Below, in pieces: positions 8,761 through 17,301 of a DNA stretch of 64,000 nt. Position numbers and translations under genes: made by a program. Every line of letters starts with the position of its first letter. Position 1 is the first letter of the stretch. This DNA comes from Terriglobia bacterium (GTDB lineage: Bacteria; Acidobacteriota; Terriglobia; UBA7540), in assembly GCA_035712365.1 (NCBI GenBank), contig DASTAW010000039.1:124001-188000 (forward strand), read 5' to 3'. Below the pieces are notes generated by a model, which saw only the letters and a list, made by a program, of their open reading frames with translations, did no database searches and was not told the origin of the DNA.

Positions 8761-8997
8761 GCGGGTGGCGCAGATACGCGCTTTGTCGTGTCTGCGGTCT
8801 CACGGAGCGAGAAGCTCTTGCTTGACTTGATTCGAGGCGGTCCATCATGATGATCGAGGCGTCTTCCAAGAAAGTGAATCGCCAACTCGACCACAGCCAA
8901 TCCACGTAATAACGCGGTGGTCGTGACGCCGCACCATTCTAACCCCACTCAGATCCGCTGAATGCAGGCATCGAAAATCAACGCATGCGCCACTCGC
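8761..8997. mobile_element. Internally deleted RAYT element (non-autonomous)
   Basis: The left end GCGGGTGGCGCAGATACG and the right end, with CTAACCCCACTCAG and GCGCCACTCGC, match the two ends of the intact RAYT element at 9654-10340. Between them only the last part of the transposase survives: on the minus strand it reads WSSWRFTFLEDASIIMMDRL, against WSSWRFYFLEDESIMAMDRL in the intact gene. The middle (HUH and tyrosine motifs) is missing, giving 237 bp instead of about 687 bp. Confidence 0.8.
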
Positions 8998-9010
8998 GTC
9001 CTTGCGAAGA

Positions 9011-9047
9011 ACCCACGGTCAGAACAACACTGACCGTGGCTACCCGC
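9011..9047. repeat. Inverted copy of the beta-helix gene terminator hairpin
   Basis: CCACGGTCAG, AACAACA, CTGACCGTGG followed by CTACCCGC is the reverse complement of 7239-7275 with one difference. The asymmetric CTACCCGC tail shows that it is a true inverted copy and not only a chance palindrome. Confidence 0.8.
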
Positions 9048-9062
9048 CACCGGCTTCTAGAG

Positions 9063-9224
9063 CTATCTGTGAAGATGCATGTAGGCCCAGACAATCAGGC
9101 TTACCAGTACCATGATCCAGAGCGTCACCTTTTGGTATGTGGGGGTGGGCTTGCGACGGTGTTCTTTTGCATATGTCTCATACGCAGTGATAAACTGCTT
9201 CCTTTTCTCGCGCCATCCACTCAT
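9063..9224 (-). CDS. Small single-pass membrane protein
   Basis: A 53-residue protein: a basic, hydrophilic N-terminal half (MSGWREKRKQFITAYETYAK, then EHRRKPTP) and one C-terminal membrane segment (VTLWIMVLVSLIVWAYMHLH). The ATG at 9224 is preceded by AGGGGGTGA at good spacing, which supports real translation; a longer frame exists upstream but lacks such a site. The function is unknown. The charge pattern suggests the N-terminus is cytoplasmic. It sits among RAYT-related repeats. Confidence 0.55.
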   Translation of the reverse strand: MSGWREKRKQFITAYETYAKEHRRKPTPTYQKVTLWIMVLVSLIVWAYMHLHR

Positions 9225-9289
9225 GGAGTCACCCCCTGCGATGCGCAATTCGCAGCCGAACCAATGAAAAGGCCCAACGCGGCACCACC

Positions 9290-9479
9290 GCAGGTGGCGC
9301 ATACGCCGCCGCCTTTGCGATGTAGGCGGCTTGATGGCACCCCAACACGGCGCTGGTCAAACCCCTAGGAGCCAAGCAGCACATGTGTCCTCCCCGGATT
9401 ATATGGCGGCCGGCAGCGGCGCGGCATTTTTCAAAAAAGCCGCATACATTCCAAACACCGGAACGTATGCGCCACCCGC
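9290..9479. repeat. ~190 bp terminal-inverted-repeat element, copy B
   Basis: Same element as copy A, with a one-base change in the left end (GCAGGTGG) and a short deletion near the right third (GGCAGCGGCGCGGCA). Its right end abuts exactly the duplicated tail of the beta-helix gene. Confidence 0.9.
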
Positions 9480-9560
9480 GAGCAGCGCCACCCGATCGGC
9501 ACCATTGACATCGGCGCTTACGAGTTTGGCGGGGCTGGTCCGATGTTGCAGTGCAGATGA
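9478..9560 (+). pseudogene. Duplicated 3' end of the beta-helix gene
   Basis: Eighty-three bases (from GCGAGCAGCGCCACCCGATC to TTGCAGTGCAGATGA) repeat 7147-7229 with one substitution (CACGATT to CACCATT), including the stop codon. The reading frame GTIDIGAYEFGGAGPMLQCR is intact, but there is no gene upstream of it; element copy B lies there instead. Confidence 0.9.
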
Positions 9561-9653
9561 CAGCCTGGCCGGCTACCCGCTCCGGCTCTTTCTCGCCGCG
9601 GTTGAGTTTGCGAATCGAGTCGGCGCGAATCTGCCAGACCGTGTGCTTCACGG
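9561..9653. other. Short spacer before the RAYT element
   Basis: About 90 bases between the duplicated gene tail and the RAYT element. No gene or structure is evident beyond a GGCTACCCGC that recalls the flank of the terminator repeat. Confidence 0.4.
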
Positions 9654-10340
9654 CTGGGTGGCGCAGATACGTGGTTTGTCGTGTCTGCGTTCCCGCGCAG
9701 CGGGACGTTGCTTGCTGGGTTCATGGCAAGCGATCCATGGCCATAATCGATTCGTCCTCGAGAAAATAAAATCTCCAGCTTGACCACGGCCACTCACGCG
9801 GCGAACTGACCAGCCCTCGCGTCACCGGATTGTTGTGCATATAATCCAGCTTCTCCATCTGCTTCTTCTCAGTCCAGATATTCATGTCGTAAAACCGCCG
9901 CTGCCAGACGCGGCAGCTGGCCTCATCGTGCACCGTCAAGGGCAGCGAGAACCGAGCCAGCATCCTGGCGCACCATGCGTGGCGCCGCTCCTGCCGCAGA
10001 GTCTTCAGGATCGACCGTGCCGTGCGCCCTTTCAGCCGCTGCATAATCTGAGAAGGATTGGCGCCGTCGGAAGGCCACAAGAGGAGGTGGAAATGCTCGG
10101 GCATCAGCACATAGCCGAGCAGTCGGAATCCCAGTTCGATGCGCAGTTCCGCCAGCGTAGCGACGAATTCGCGCTTGAACCTCTCGGAATTGAAAACCGG
10201 CGTGCGGCGATAGGTGCTGGTGGTCAGATAGTGAAGGTCGTTATTGCCGTAATATCGAGGCGGTTGAGACATCGCGCCATTTTAACCCCACTCAGCTTCG
10301 CTGATCGCAGATATTAAAAATCAATATCTGCGCCACCCGC
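9654..10340 (-). mobile_element. RAYT element with GGGTGGCGCAGATA terminal repeats
   Basis: The left end GGGTGGCGCAGATA and the right end TATCTGCGCCACCC are exact inverted repeats flanking the tyrosine transposase gene. A second palindromic pair lies just inside (GATATTAAAAATCAATATC on the right). The whole unit is about 687 bp. The 237 bp element at 8761-8997 is its deletion product, and the ~190 bp elements share its outermost bases. Confidence 0.8.
9721..10272 (-). CDS. REP-associated tyrosine transposase (RAYT, IS200-like Y1)
   Basis: A 183-residue single-strand DNA nicking-rejoining enzyme. The hallmark motifs are intact: the HUH motif in VLMPEHFHLLLWP (His60, His62) and the catalytic tyrosine in KLDYMHNNPV (Tyr144). 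RRFYDMNIW and WPWSSWRFYF are also typical of RAYTs. RAYTs act on palindromic REP sequences; here the gene is bordered by matching terminal repeats and surrounded by many related palindromes. The protein appears full length and may be active. The ATG at 10272 directly follows the right-end region. Confidence 0.93.
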   Translation of the reverse strand: MSQPPRYYGNNDLHYLTTSTYRRTPVFNSERFKREFVATLAELRIELGFRLLGYVLMPEHFHLLLWPSDGANPSQIMQRLKGRTARSILKTLRQERRHAWCARMLARFSLPLTVHDEASCRVWQRRFYDMNIWTEKKQMEKLDYMHNNPVTRGLVSSPREWPWSSWRFYFLEDESIMAMDRLP

Positions 10341-10457
10341 CACCGGGGCGGGCACGGCAATGGGAACCATCGTCCAGCTGGTAGTGGTGGGCGTCGGCCT
10401 GGCTCTCGGCGCAGGCCGCCTGAGGGGCCAGACGTGAGTCCGGCCGCAGGGGTGACG

Positions 10458-10648
10458 GCGGGTGGCGCATACGTCGCCGCCTTTGCGATGTATGCGGCTT
10501 GATGGCACCCCAGCACGGCGCTGGTCAAATCCCTGGGAGCCAAGCAGCACATGTGTCCTCCCCGGATTATGTGATGCCCGGCAGCGGTGCGCGGCATTTT
10601 TCAAGAAGCCGCATACATTCCAAACACCGGAACGTATGCGCCACCCGC
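10458..10648. repeat. ~190 bp terminal-inverted-repeat element, copy C
   Basis: Same element with full 16-base ends (GCGGGTGGCGCATACG and its complement) and minor internal changes (AAATCCCTGGGAG, TTTTTCAAGAAGCC). It is separated from copy D by 48 bases. Confidence 0.9.
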
Positions 10649-10696
10649 GGGTGGGGGGAGTTTTGTTCCGCAAATGCCTTCGTCGGTCTGCCATCC

Positions 10697-10886
10697 GCGG
10701 GTGGCGCATACGTCGCCGCCTCTGCGATGTATGCGGCTCGATGGCACCCCAGCACGGCGCTGGTCAAACCCCTAGGAGCCACGCAGCACATGTGTCCTCC
10801 CCGGATTATGTGATGCCCGGCAGCGGCGCGGCATTTTTCAAAAAAGCCGCATACATTCCAAACACCGGAACGTATGCGCCACCCGC
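10697..10886. repeat. ~190 bp terminal-inverted-repeat element, copy D
   Basis: Fourth copy, in the same orientation as A, B and C, ending 60 bases before the stop codon of the S9 peptidase gene, which is read toward it. It shares the GCGGCGCGGCA deletion state with copy B. Confidence 0.9.
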
Positions 10887-10946
10887 GCTCCGAATCGATC
10901 ACGGTCGCACACCGCTGGGAAGGTCGGACGAATCAGAAGTGCCGGC

Positions 10947-13022
10947 TTAGGGCTGCACGTTAGTGAAGACTTTGGCCCCGGGCGGAGGGAAATGGGCTTT
11001 GTACCAGGCAATTGAGCGCTCCAGTCGATCGATCTGATGGCCAGTTTCGCGAACGCCATGCCCTTCCCTAGGGTAAATGACCATTTTGGTTTCGACGCCG
11101 ACGTCCTTCAGCGCGATATAAAACTGTTCGGCGTCGGGAATGGGAACGTCGGGATCGTTCGCCCCGTGCATGATGAGCGTGGGCGTGTGGTCCTGGGCGA
11201 CGTAGCGGAGCGCCGAGCGCTTCCATGCCTTGTCCATCATGTCGTCCTGGGTGAAAAACTTGCCAAATTCCATCTCCTCATATTGGTTGTAATAGGTCAG
11301 GTAGTTGTAGCTGATCAGATTGGTGATGCCGGCGAAAGGAATCGCGGCTTTGAATTCGTTGGTTTGCGTAGTGAGCCAGTAGGTGAGCTGGCCGCCATAA
11401 CTGACGCCCTCGATGCCCATCCGGTCGCGATCGATCCAGGGATAGCGGTGGACTGCGGCGCTGACGGCATAGAGCACGTCCCAGCCTTCGTTGCCATCCT
11501 GATCGCCGAAGACGGCGTCGGCAAATTTCTGCCCGTAGCCGGTCGAGCCGCGGTAATTGACCTGAAGCGTGGCCCAACCCAGCCCGGCGTAGACCTGGGC
11601 GAGGAAATCGAACCCCGGGCCATTCTGTCCGTGCGGGCCGCCGTGGATGTCAACGATAAGCGGATGCTTGCCGCCGGGCGCCAAGCCGAGCGGCTCAGTG
11701 AGGAACGCCTCAATCTGGAATTTGTTGTCGTTGCTCCAGAAGGTGAAGGGAACCACGGTGGCAATTGTTTTGCCGCGGAGAACGTCGTCGTTCAAATGTG
11801 TGAGTTGATTGGTCTGGCCGCCTTCGATCAGGTAAAGTTCGGCCATGTCGCCAAGGCCCGTGTAGCTGCAAGCGATCCGCCCATCTTTGGCGATGGAGAA
11901 TGAGCCAACGCCGCCGGGCAGGTCTTCGATCCGCCGGGGAGCGCCTCCGGAAACCGGCAGACTGTAGAGATGAACGCTGCCTCGCTCCTGCACAGTGAAA
12001 TAGAGGGCGCTGCCATCAGCCGCCCAGACAGGATCGCCCTGGCGGTTGTCGATGGCGGCGCCAATCTCGCGGCGGTTGGCGCCATCGGCATTCATCACCC
12101 AGACATGGGCATCTTCCATCGTGGTTTCGCGGTCGGTAAGCCCGCGCTGGGTACCCAGGTAGGCGATCGATTTCCCGTCGGGGGACCATACAGGAACATA
12201 TTCGGTGGCTTCGCTCGAGATCAGCGGCCGGATCGAGCCGTCGGCAACGTGCAGCTCGAACAGATTGTAATGGAAAAATTCGTCCGAGTTCGCTTCGTGA
12301 TCGGAGAGGAAGAGAATTTCCCCGCCGTTGGGCGACCAGTCGATCGAATGCTCGTAATTGTCCCCGGAGGTAAGCTGCTGGACCTTCTTCGTGTCCACAT
12401 CAACGACAAAAATATGGAGACGGCGATTGTCGTTATAGGGATTGATGCCTTCCTCGGCGGTGGGCCGCCAGAGATAGCGCGTGAAGACCATCGGATCACC
12501 GGTCGCCGCTGCAACCTCCGGGCCGGGCGTTGCCGAAATGAAGGCGATGCGCTTCGAGTCGGGCGACCAGGTGATACTGTGGCCTTGATGCGGCAGCGGA
12601 GCGTTTGTATTGACAACCTCAGCGAGGCCGAGGGAACCGCCGCCGTCAGCCGCGGCGATTTTCAGCTCGCGATGAGCGTCCTGCATCCCGTAATAAGCGA
12701 TCCACCGGCCATTGGGCGACCAGACCGGGCTGCTGGTCGGTTCCCGTTCGCCGCCCAAGCGGTGGGTTTGGCGGGTTGAGATGTCCATCACCCAGATTTG
12801 GGAGGAGGGACGCCCGGGGCGGTCGTTGTAAGTGATCGAGTAGGCGAGGCGGCGCCCATCAGGCGAAAACGCGACCGTCCCAACCGATTGAAAACGCGAA
12901 AGGTCACTGGGTTGAAAGCCGGTCGCTTTGATTGGATTTTGCGCAGAAACCGGTCCTGCACAGAGCATTGCCGTGGATAACAGCATGAGAAATGTTGCCA
13001 CAGAAATCCGCTTCTTCCCCAT
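10947..13022 (-). CDS. S9 family peptidase (prolyl oligopeptidase type)
   Basis: A 691-residue exported serine peptidase that probably cleaves short peptides, like dipeptidyl- or acylaminoacyl-peptidases. It has a signal peptide (ISVATFLMLLSTAMLCAGPVSAQ) and an N-terminal TolB-like beta-propeller with repeated SPDGRRLAY, SPNGRWIAYYG, SPDSKRIAFIS and SPNGGEILFLSD blades. The C-terminal alpha/beta-hydrolase domain carries the triad Ser541 (GVSYGGQ), Asp623 (HGANDPDVP) and His655 (REGHGV), with DIHGGPHGQ forming the oxyanion region. The start at 13022 is preceded by GGAGGTGA; the in-frame codon 13 residues earlier has no such site and would displace the signal peptide. Confidence 0.93.
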   Translation of the reverse strand: MGKKRISVATFLMLLSTAMLCAGPVSAQNPIKATGFQPSDLSRFQSVGTVAFSPDGRRLAYSITYNDRPGRPSSQIWVMDISTRQTHRLGGEREPTSSPVWSPNGRWIAYYGMQDAHRELKIAAADGGGSLGLAEVVNTNAPLPHQGHSITWSPDSKRIAFISATPGPEVAAATGDPMVFTRYLWRPTAEEGINPYNDNRRLHIFVVDVDTKKVQQLTSGDNYEHSIDWSPNGGEILFLSDHEANSDEFFHYNLFELHVADGSIRPLISSEATEYVPVWSPDGKSIAYLGTQRGLTDRETTMEDAHVWVMNADGANRREIGAAIDNRQGDPVWAADGSALYFTVQERGSVHLYSLPVSGGAPRRIEDLPGGVGSFSIAKDGRIACSYTGLGDMAELYLIEGGQTNQLTHLNDDVLRGKTIATVVPFTFWSNDNKFQIEAFLTEPLGLAPGGKHPLIVDIHGGPHGQNGPGFDFLAQVYAGLGWATLQVNYRGSTGYGQKFADAVFGDQDGNEGWDVLYAVSAAVHRYPWIDRDRMGIEGVSYGGQLTYWLTTQTNEFKAAIPFAGITNLISYNYLTYYNQYEEMEFGKFFTQDDMMDKAWKRSALRYVAQDHTPTLIMHGANDPDVPIPDAEQFYIALKDVGVETKMVIYPREGHGVRETGHQIDRLERSIAWYKAHFPPPGAKVFTNVQP

Positions 13023-13335
13023 CGCGTTCACCTCCGAAGGATGCGTCTCGCTCCACGTCAAGAAGTGCAGATGGTTCTCGCAGTAATCGTGTTTCTGCCG
13101 AGGCGCGGCGCCATTCTACATTATTCCCATGTGTCGCATACATTCCAAAATTCCGAACGCAGGCGAGCGCGGGAAGCTGCTCTAGCTGTGGCACAGGCGC
13201 TCTCGCCTGTGTTTTAATCCCGTTCTCACAGCCAGGAGTGGCTGTGCTACTCGCGCTTGCTTCGACGGGGAACGAGGTATATCCTCTAGCGTTTCGCGGC
13301 AGGCGGGGCGCCGCATAGCTTCCAAGGTTAACACT
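13023..13335. other. Divergent intergenic region with hairpin repeats
   Basis: About 310 bases between the divergent peptidase and GH42-like genes, so it must hold both promoters. It contains GTCGCATACATTCCAAAATTC (13134-13154), a remnant resembling the inner part of the ~190 bp element, and two hairpins at 13187-13252: GCACAGGCG/CGCCTGTG and CACAGCCA/TGGCTGTG. Confidence 0.55.
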
Positions 13336-16300
13336 ATGAAAATGTCGAGATCAGTTATTCGCAGTGCTCGAATTGCAGCCAGCGTGTTTCTGACGGCGTG
13401 TTGCATCTGGGTTACCGCGCGCAGCGTGAGTTCAGCCGCGGATGCGCAGCCGAAATCCGAAAAGCGCATTGACGCCCCCTTCACCATGGACGTGAAGACG
13501 CCGCATGTTGCCTGGGCGCAGCCGTGGGCCGGAAACCCGGTCCACGCCCTGGTGGTGCCCAGCGTCAGCGAAGGACGAACGCTGGCGGAGCTGGCGGAAC
13601 GCTTTCCCATTACCTATGACACGGTAATGATTGACACCGCCTGGGACGTGAATACCTGGACAGTGGGCACAGGCAAGAATTACGAAGCGCGGAATTACAA
13701 GCTGACCTATCAATATCTTTCCGAAGACCTTGCCAGCAGCGCGCATTACGACGTGATTGTCTTGCCCAGCCTGTTCGGATGGAACCGGCTGCCGCAGGAG
13801 GCTCGCGACGCGATTCTGAAGCGCGTTCAGGAAGGCGCGGGACTGGTCCTGATCCACCCCACCACCGGAGTTCCCGCGCCCGGCGAGCCGCCGGTAGAGC
13901 AAGCGATGAACATCCATGCGCCGGAGGTTGCGGTGGCGCCCGGCGGAAAGCTTTGGGAGGTGTCGCCGCTGATCGATTGCCTGTCCGATCAATTGGACAG
14001 CAGCGGACACTTGCACGTTCTTCCCAATGCCGTCAACGGCGGGGCATGGAAGGCGGTGGCGGAGAGTTTTATCACGGATAACGTCCCGTTCGATTCGTTT
14101 CCCGCCGAATACCTGAAGCATTACAAGTATCGCCTGGGACCGGAGGCGAAGCTGCTGGTGGAAGGGCCCGAGGGCGAGCCCATCGTAGCCACCAAAATGT
14201 TCGGGAAGGGCAGGGTGGTGGCGCTCGGCTATGTGAACCACGGCCTCTCGCCGGACATCGACTGGAATTTTCTCGGCAAGCAGGACGACCACTGGTGGGA
14301 GTATTTTTATTCGCTGCTCGGCCGGTCGATCATGTGGGCAGGCGGCGAGGACCCGCAGGTCCGCCTGCTTCCGCTGCGCGTGGAGAGCCGCGCTGCCGGC
14401 GCAAAGACTCTTACCGTTGCTCTCGAGAACCGCGCGCCCATCAGGAGGGGCGAGCTTTCGGTGAAGCTTGTCAACCAGTGGGGCGCGGAGCAGGGAAGCG
14501 TCACAAAACCTGTGCGGCTGAAGCGCGGCAGCAACAGAATCGTGCTGGACCTGCCCGGCGCGGCCTCTGCCGGGCGTAATGACGTTGACGTTATTTTATC
14601 CTCGGACGGCAAGCGCTACGCCTGGGGGTCGGTGTCTTTTGCGGTCCGGCAGCCGGTCAGGATCGTTTCCATCATCACGGACAAAAAGTTCTACGGGCTC
14701 GGCGACCGGATGCAGGTGACGGTGAGGATAGATCGCAGCGGAGCCGCCACCACGGGCGGGGCGCCCGTGCCACGCAAAGAGAACTTGAGCGGGCCGGCAA
14801 AAGTTCGCGTGGACCTGCTTGACAATCGCCAGCGCCTCGTTGGCACGGTGACGGAAGCGGCCCCTGCGGCCCGCGAGGGCGTTATCCACGCTGCGCTTCC
14901 GGTGGGAAATTACACCACCAACATCGGCTGGGTGCGCGCGGCGCTGCTGGGCGGCGACGCGGCGGGCGAGAACATCATCGATCAATCGCAGACGCGGGTT
15001 GAATTCGTCAGCCTCGACCGGAAGTTCGGAGCTTATGAGCTGATTCTGCCCTGGTACGGTCCGCCGTCCTACGAACCTTGGGAGCCCACGCTCGAAGAGC
15101 AATTCCGAAAGATCGGCGTGACGGTGGTGGGGCGTCCGCAGAACAACTTCAAGCTGATCGCGGAGGTCAACTCGCCCGGCTTTGGCGTTTACTGGTACCG
15201 GCGCAAGCCTTACCTGGAGCAGAAGGCCCAGTATCTCAAGACCCACGACACCAAATATCTCATTCGTGAGCCGGACCTTTCGAGCCCCGAATGGCTCGAC
15301 AAACTGCGGGCCGCCATCGTTGATTCGATGAAAGAGGACGAGCCCTACGCGCCGCTTGCTTATTATCTCGCGGATGAATCTTCGCTGACCTCCTATGGCG
15401 ATCCGCTGGATTTTTCGTGGTCCAAGCCGACCCTGGCGGCCCTCAGGGTCTGGCTTCGCGGCCAGTATTCAAGCCTGGAGGCGCTGAACACGGAGTGGGA
15501 GACGGACTACAAGGCCTGGGACGACGTCATGCCGCTCACCACCCGCGAGGCGCAGGCCAAAGGAAATTATGCCGGCTGGATGGACCATCGCACCTTCATG
15601 GAACAGGCGTTCGCGCGCGCCCTCGAGGTGGCGGCGGAAACGGTGAAGGCTCAGGACCCTGGCGGCCTGCCCAGCATCTCCGGCACGCAGGCGCCTGGGC
15701 CGTCGAATGCGGTCAACTGGTACCTGCTGGACCACGTGGTCGGGTATCTGCAGCCTTATTCGGAGGACGATCAGGATGACCTGCACCGCTCGATCCACGC
15801 AGGCCAGATTCTGACGGGCTTCACCGGCTATGAGCGATTCGGCGCGGAATTGCGCCACGAGCTCTGGCACCGGCTGCTGGCAGGACAGACGGGAGCGTCG
15901 CTCTTCTGGCACTACACGGCGCTGAATGCCGACCTGACGCTCACCCAGCAGGGGCGCGATCTCGCTGCGCTGACCAACGAATTCCGCAATGAGGGCTTGG
16001 CGCTGCTGCTGCGCGGCGCCGAGCGTGAGAATTGCGGCATTGCCGTCCACTACTCGCTGCTGAGTGTTCGCGGCCACTGGATTACCGACGGCCATATTGC
16101 TCCGGACGAGGTGAGCGATGGTGACAAAACTTCCGCGAACCTCAAGCGGTTCCATCAGGACCGCACCAACTGGCTCGAGGCGCTGCGCGATGCCGGATAC
16201 TCATATGATTTTGTGACCACCGAGCAGATCGACAAGGGCAGCCTGGCAAGCTACAAGGTGCTGGTGCTGCCGGATTCCATCGCGCTCTCGAAAGCGGAGG

Positions 16301-17301
16301 TGACCGCCATCCGCGAATTCGTGCGGCGTGGCGGCCTGCTGATCGCCGATGCGCAGACTGGCCTGATGGACGGCCATGCGCGCTGGGCAACCGGCGGGCT
16401 GCTCGATGATGTGCTGGGCGTCGAGCACACGAACGCGCGCGCGGAAGCGAAGGACGCCGGACCGCTTACGCTGCATGCGTCGTGGGATGGGCAGGGAATG
16501 CCGGCGATGGTTACTCCCGCCGAGGCGGAGCTGAAAGTTACTTCCGGCAAGGCCGGCTTCAGCGAAGGGGGCACGCCCTTCCTGATTGAGAATTCTTTCG
16601 GCGCGGGACGGGCGGTAACGCTGAATTTCTGGATGAGCAATTATCACAAGCTGCGGGATGCCGGGAAGAATGGCCCCATGCTGAAGCTGCTGGAGCATTA
16701 CCTGCGTGAGGACGGAGCGCAGCCCGTCGCAGACATCAGCAATGCTAATGGGCAGCGGATTGGCTGCTCGGAAATTGTGGGGTACAGGAAAGGCGAAGTC
16801 CGCTACCTGGCGGTGCTTCCGGGCGTTGGCTGCCGGGACGCGGGGCCGGTGACCCTGCGCCTTCCGTCCCAGCGATATGTCTACAATTTGAGAGAGCATC
16901 GCCTGCTGGGTAAGGTTTCAGATGTGCAAGAGACGCTCACAGAGGGCGAGCCGCTGTTCCTGGCGCTCTCTCTGGAACCCCTTGGCAGCCTGAGAGTTAC
17001 CGCACTGGGCGCGGGCGCCGGCGGGAGCCTGAGGGTAAAGGAGGGAGGCGCGGCCGCTTTCCGCATTCAACTCTCGATGCCTGGCGGGCAGAGCGATTTT
17101 CCGGAGGCCGTCCATGTGGATGTTCGCAACCCGGATGGGAAAGTCCTTTCATATTACGGCAGAAACCTTTCTCTTGAGGATGGCGAGGCACGGTTCAGCG
17201 TGGCGCTGGCGCTCGATGACCGGCCTGGAGAATGGCAGGTGACGGTGCGCGGACCGTATGCCCACCAGACCTCTTCCGCCAGTTTTCAGGTGGTAAACTA
17301 G
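13336..17301 (+). CDS. Large secreted GH42-like beta-galactosidase-fold protein
   Basis: A 1321-residue exported multidomain protein. It has a signal peptide (SARIAASVFLTACCIWVTA); residues about 45-330 resemble a ThuA/class-I glutamine-amidotransferase fold (YDVIVLPSLFGWNRLP, GAGLVLIHPTTG). A linker beta-domain follows. A GH42-like barrel at about 550-930 includes LAYYLADESSLTSYG, where Glu is the candidate acid/base, then LRVWLRGQYSSLEALNTEW and GASLFWHYTALN. A beta-galactosidase trimerisation-like domain follows (VLVLPDSIALS, FVRRGGLLIADAQTG), and an Ig-like C-terminal domain. It is roughly twice the size of typical GH42 enzymes. The ATG has a weak AAGG upstream. Probably a periplasmic or outer-membrane glycan enzyme; the substrate is unknown. 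Confidence 0.75.
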   Translation: MKMSRSVIRSARIAASVFLTACCIWVTARSVSSAADAQPKSEKRIDAPFTMDVKTPHVAWAQPWAGNPVHALVVPSVSEGRTLAELAERFPITYDTVMIDTAWDVNTWTVGTGKNYEARNYKLTYQYLSEDLASSAHYDVIVLPSLFGWNRLPQEARDAILKRVQEGAGLVLIHPTTGVPAPGEPPVEQAMNIHAPEVAVAPGGKLWEVSPLIDCLSDQLDSSGHLHVLPNAVNGGAWKAVAESFITDNVPFDSFPAEYLKHYKYRLGPEAKLLVEGPEGEPIVATKMFGKGRVVALGYVNHGLSPDIDWNFLGKQDDHWWEYFYSLLGRSIMWAGGEDPQVRLLPLRVESRAAGAKTLTVALENRAPIRRGELSVKLVNQWGAEQGSVTKPVRLKRGSNRIVLDLPGAASAGRNDVDVILSSDGKRYAWGSVSFAVRQPVRIVSIITDKKFYGLGDRMQVTVRIDRSGAATTGGAPVPRKENLSGPAKVRVDLLDNRQRLVGTVTEAAPAAREGVIHAALPVGNYTTNIGWVRAALLGGDAAGENIIDQSQTRVEFVSLDRKFGAYELILPWYGPPSYEPWEPTLEEQFRKIGVTVVGRPQNNFKLIAEVNSPGFGVYWYRRKPYLEQKAQYLKTHDTKYLIREPDLSSPEWLDKLRAAIVDSMKEDEPYAPLAYYLADESSLTSYGDPLDFSWSKPTLAALRVWLRGQYSSLEALNTEWETDYKAWDDVMPLTTREAQAKGNYAGWMDHRTFMEQAFARALEVAAETVKAQDPGGLPSISGTQAPGPSNAVNWYLLDHVVGYLQPYSEDDQDDLHRSIHAGQILTGFTGYERFGAELRHELWHRLLAGQTGASLFWHYTALNADLTLTQQGRDLAALTNEFRNEGLALLLRGAERENCGIAVHYSLLSVRGHWITDGHIAPDEVSDGDKTSANLKRFHQDRTNWLEALRDAGYSYDFVTTEQIDKGSLASYKVLVLPDSIALSKAEVTAIREFVRRGGLLIADAQTGLMDGHARWATGGLLDDVLGVEHTNARAEAKDAGPLTLHASWDGQGMPAMVTPAEAELKVTSGKAGFSEGGTPFLIENSFGAGRAVTLNFWMSNYHKLRDAGKNGPMLKLLEHYLREDGAQPVADISNANGQRIGCSEIVGYRKGEVRYLAVLPGVGCRDAGPVTLRLPSQRYVYNLREHRLLGKVSDVQETLTEGEPLFLALSLEPLGSLRVTALGAGAGGSLRVKEGGAAAFRIQLSMPGGQSDFPEAVHVDVRNPDGKVLSYYGRNLSLEDGEARFSVALALDDRPGEWQVTVRGPYAHQTSSASFQVVN

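Noticed and set aside
7325-10886. Possible CRISPR array because of regularly recurring similar sequences
   Set aside because: Units are ~190 bp with inverted ends and unequal spacing from 48 bp to 1.8 kb; no short direct repeats, no spacers and no cas genes.
10462-10950. Long plus- and minus-strand frames within the ~190 bp elements (also at 9229-9651, 9331-9783 and 10314-10902)
   Set aside because: They are made of the repeat read in several frames, have no ribosome-binding site, and the same peptide recurs in each copy because the DNA does.
13432-14292. Long minus-strand frames inside the GH42-like gene and other large genes (for example 19227-20798 and 27978-29255)
   Set aside because: They are GC-frame shadows of genes with clear domains and signal peptides on the opposite strand.
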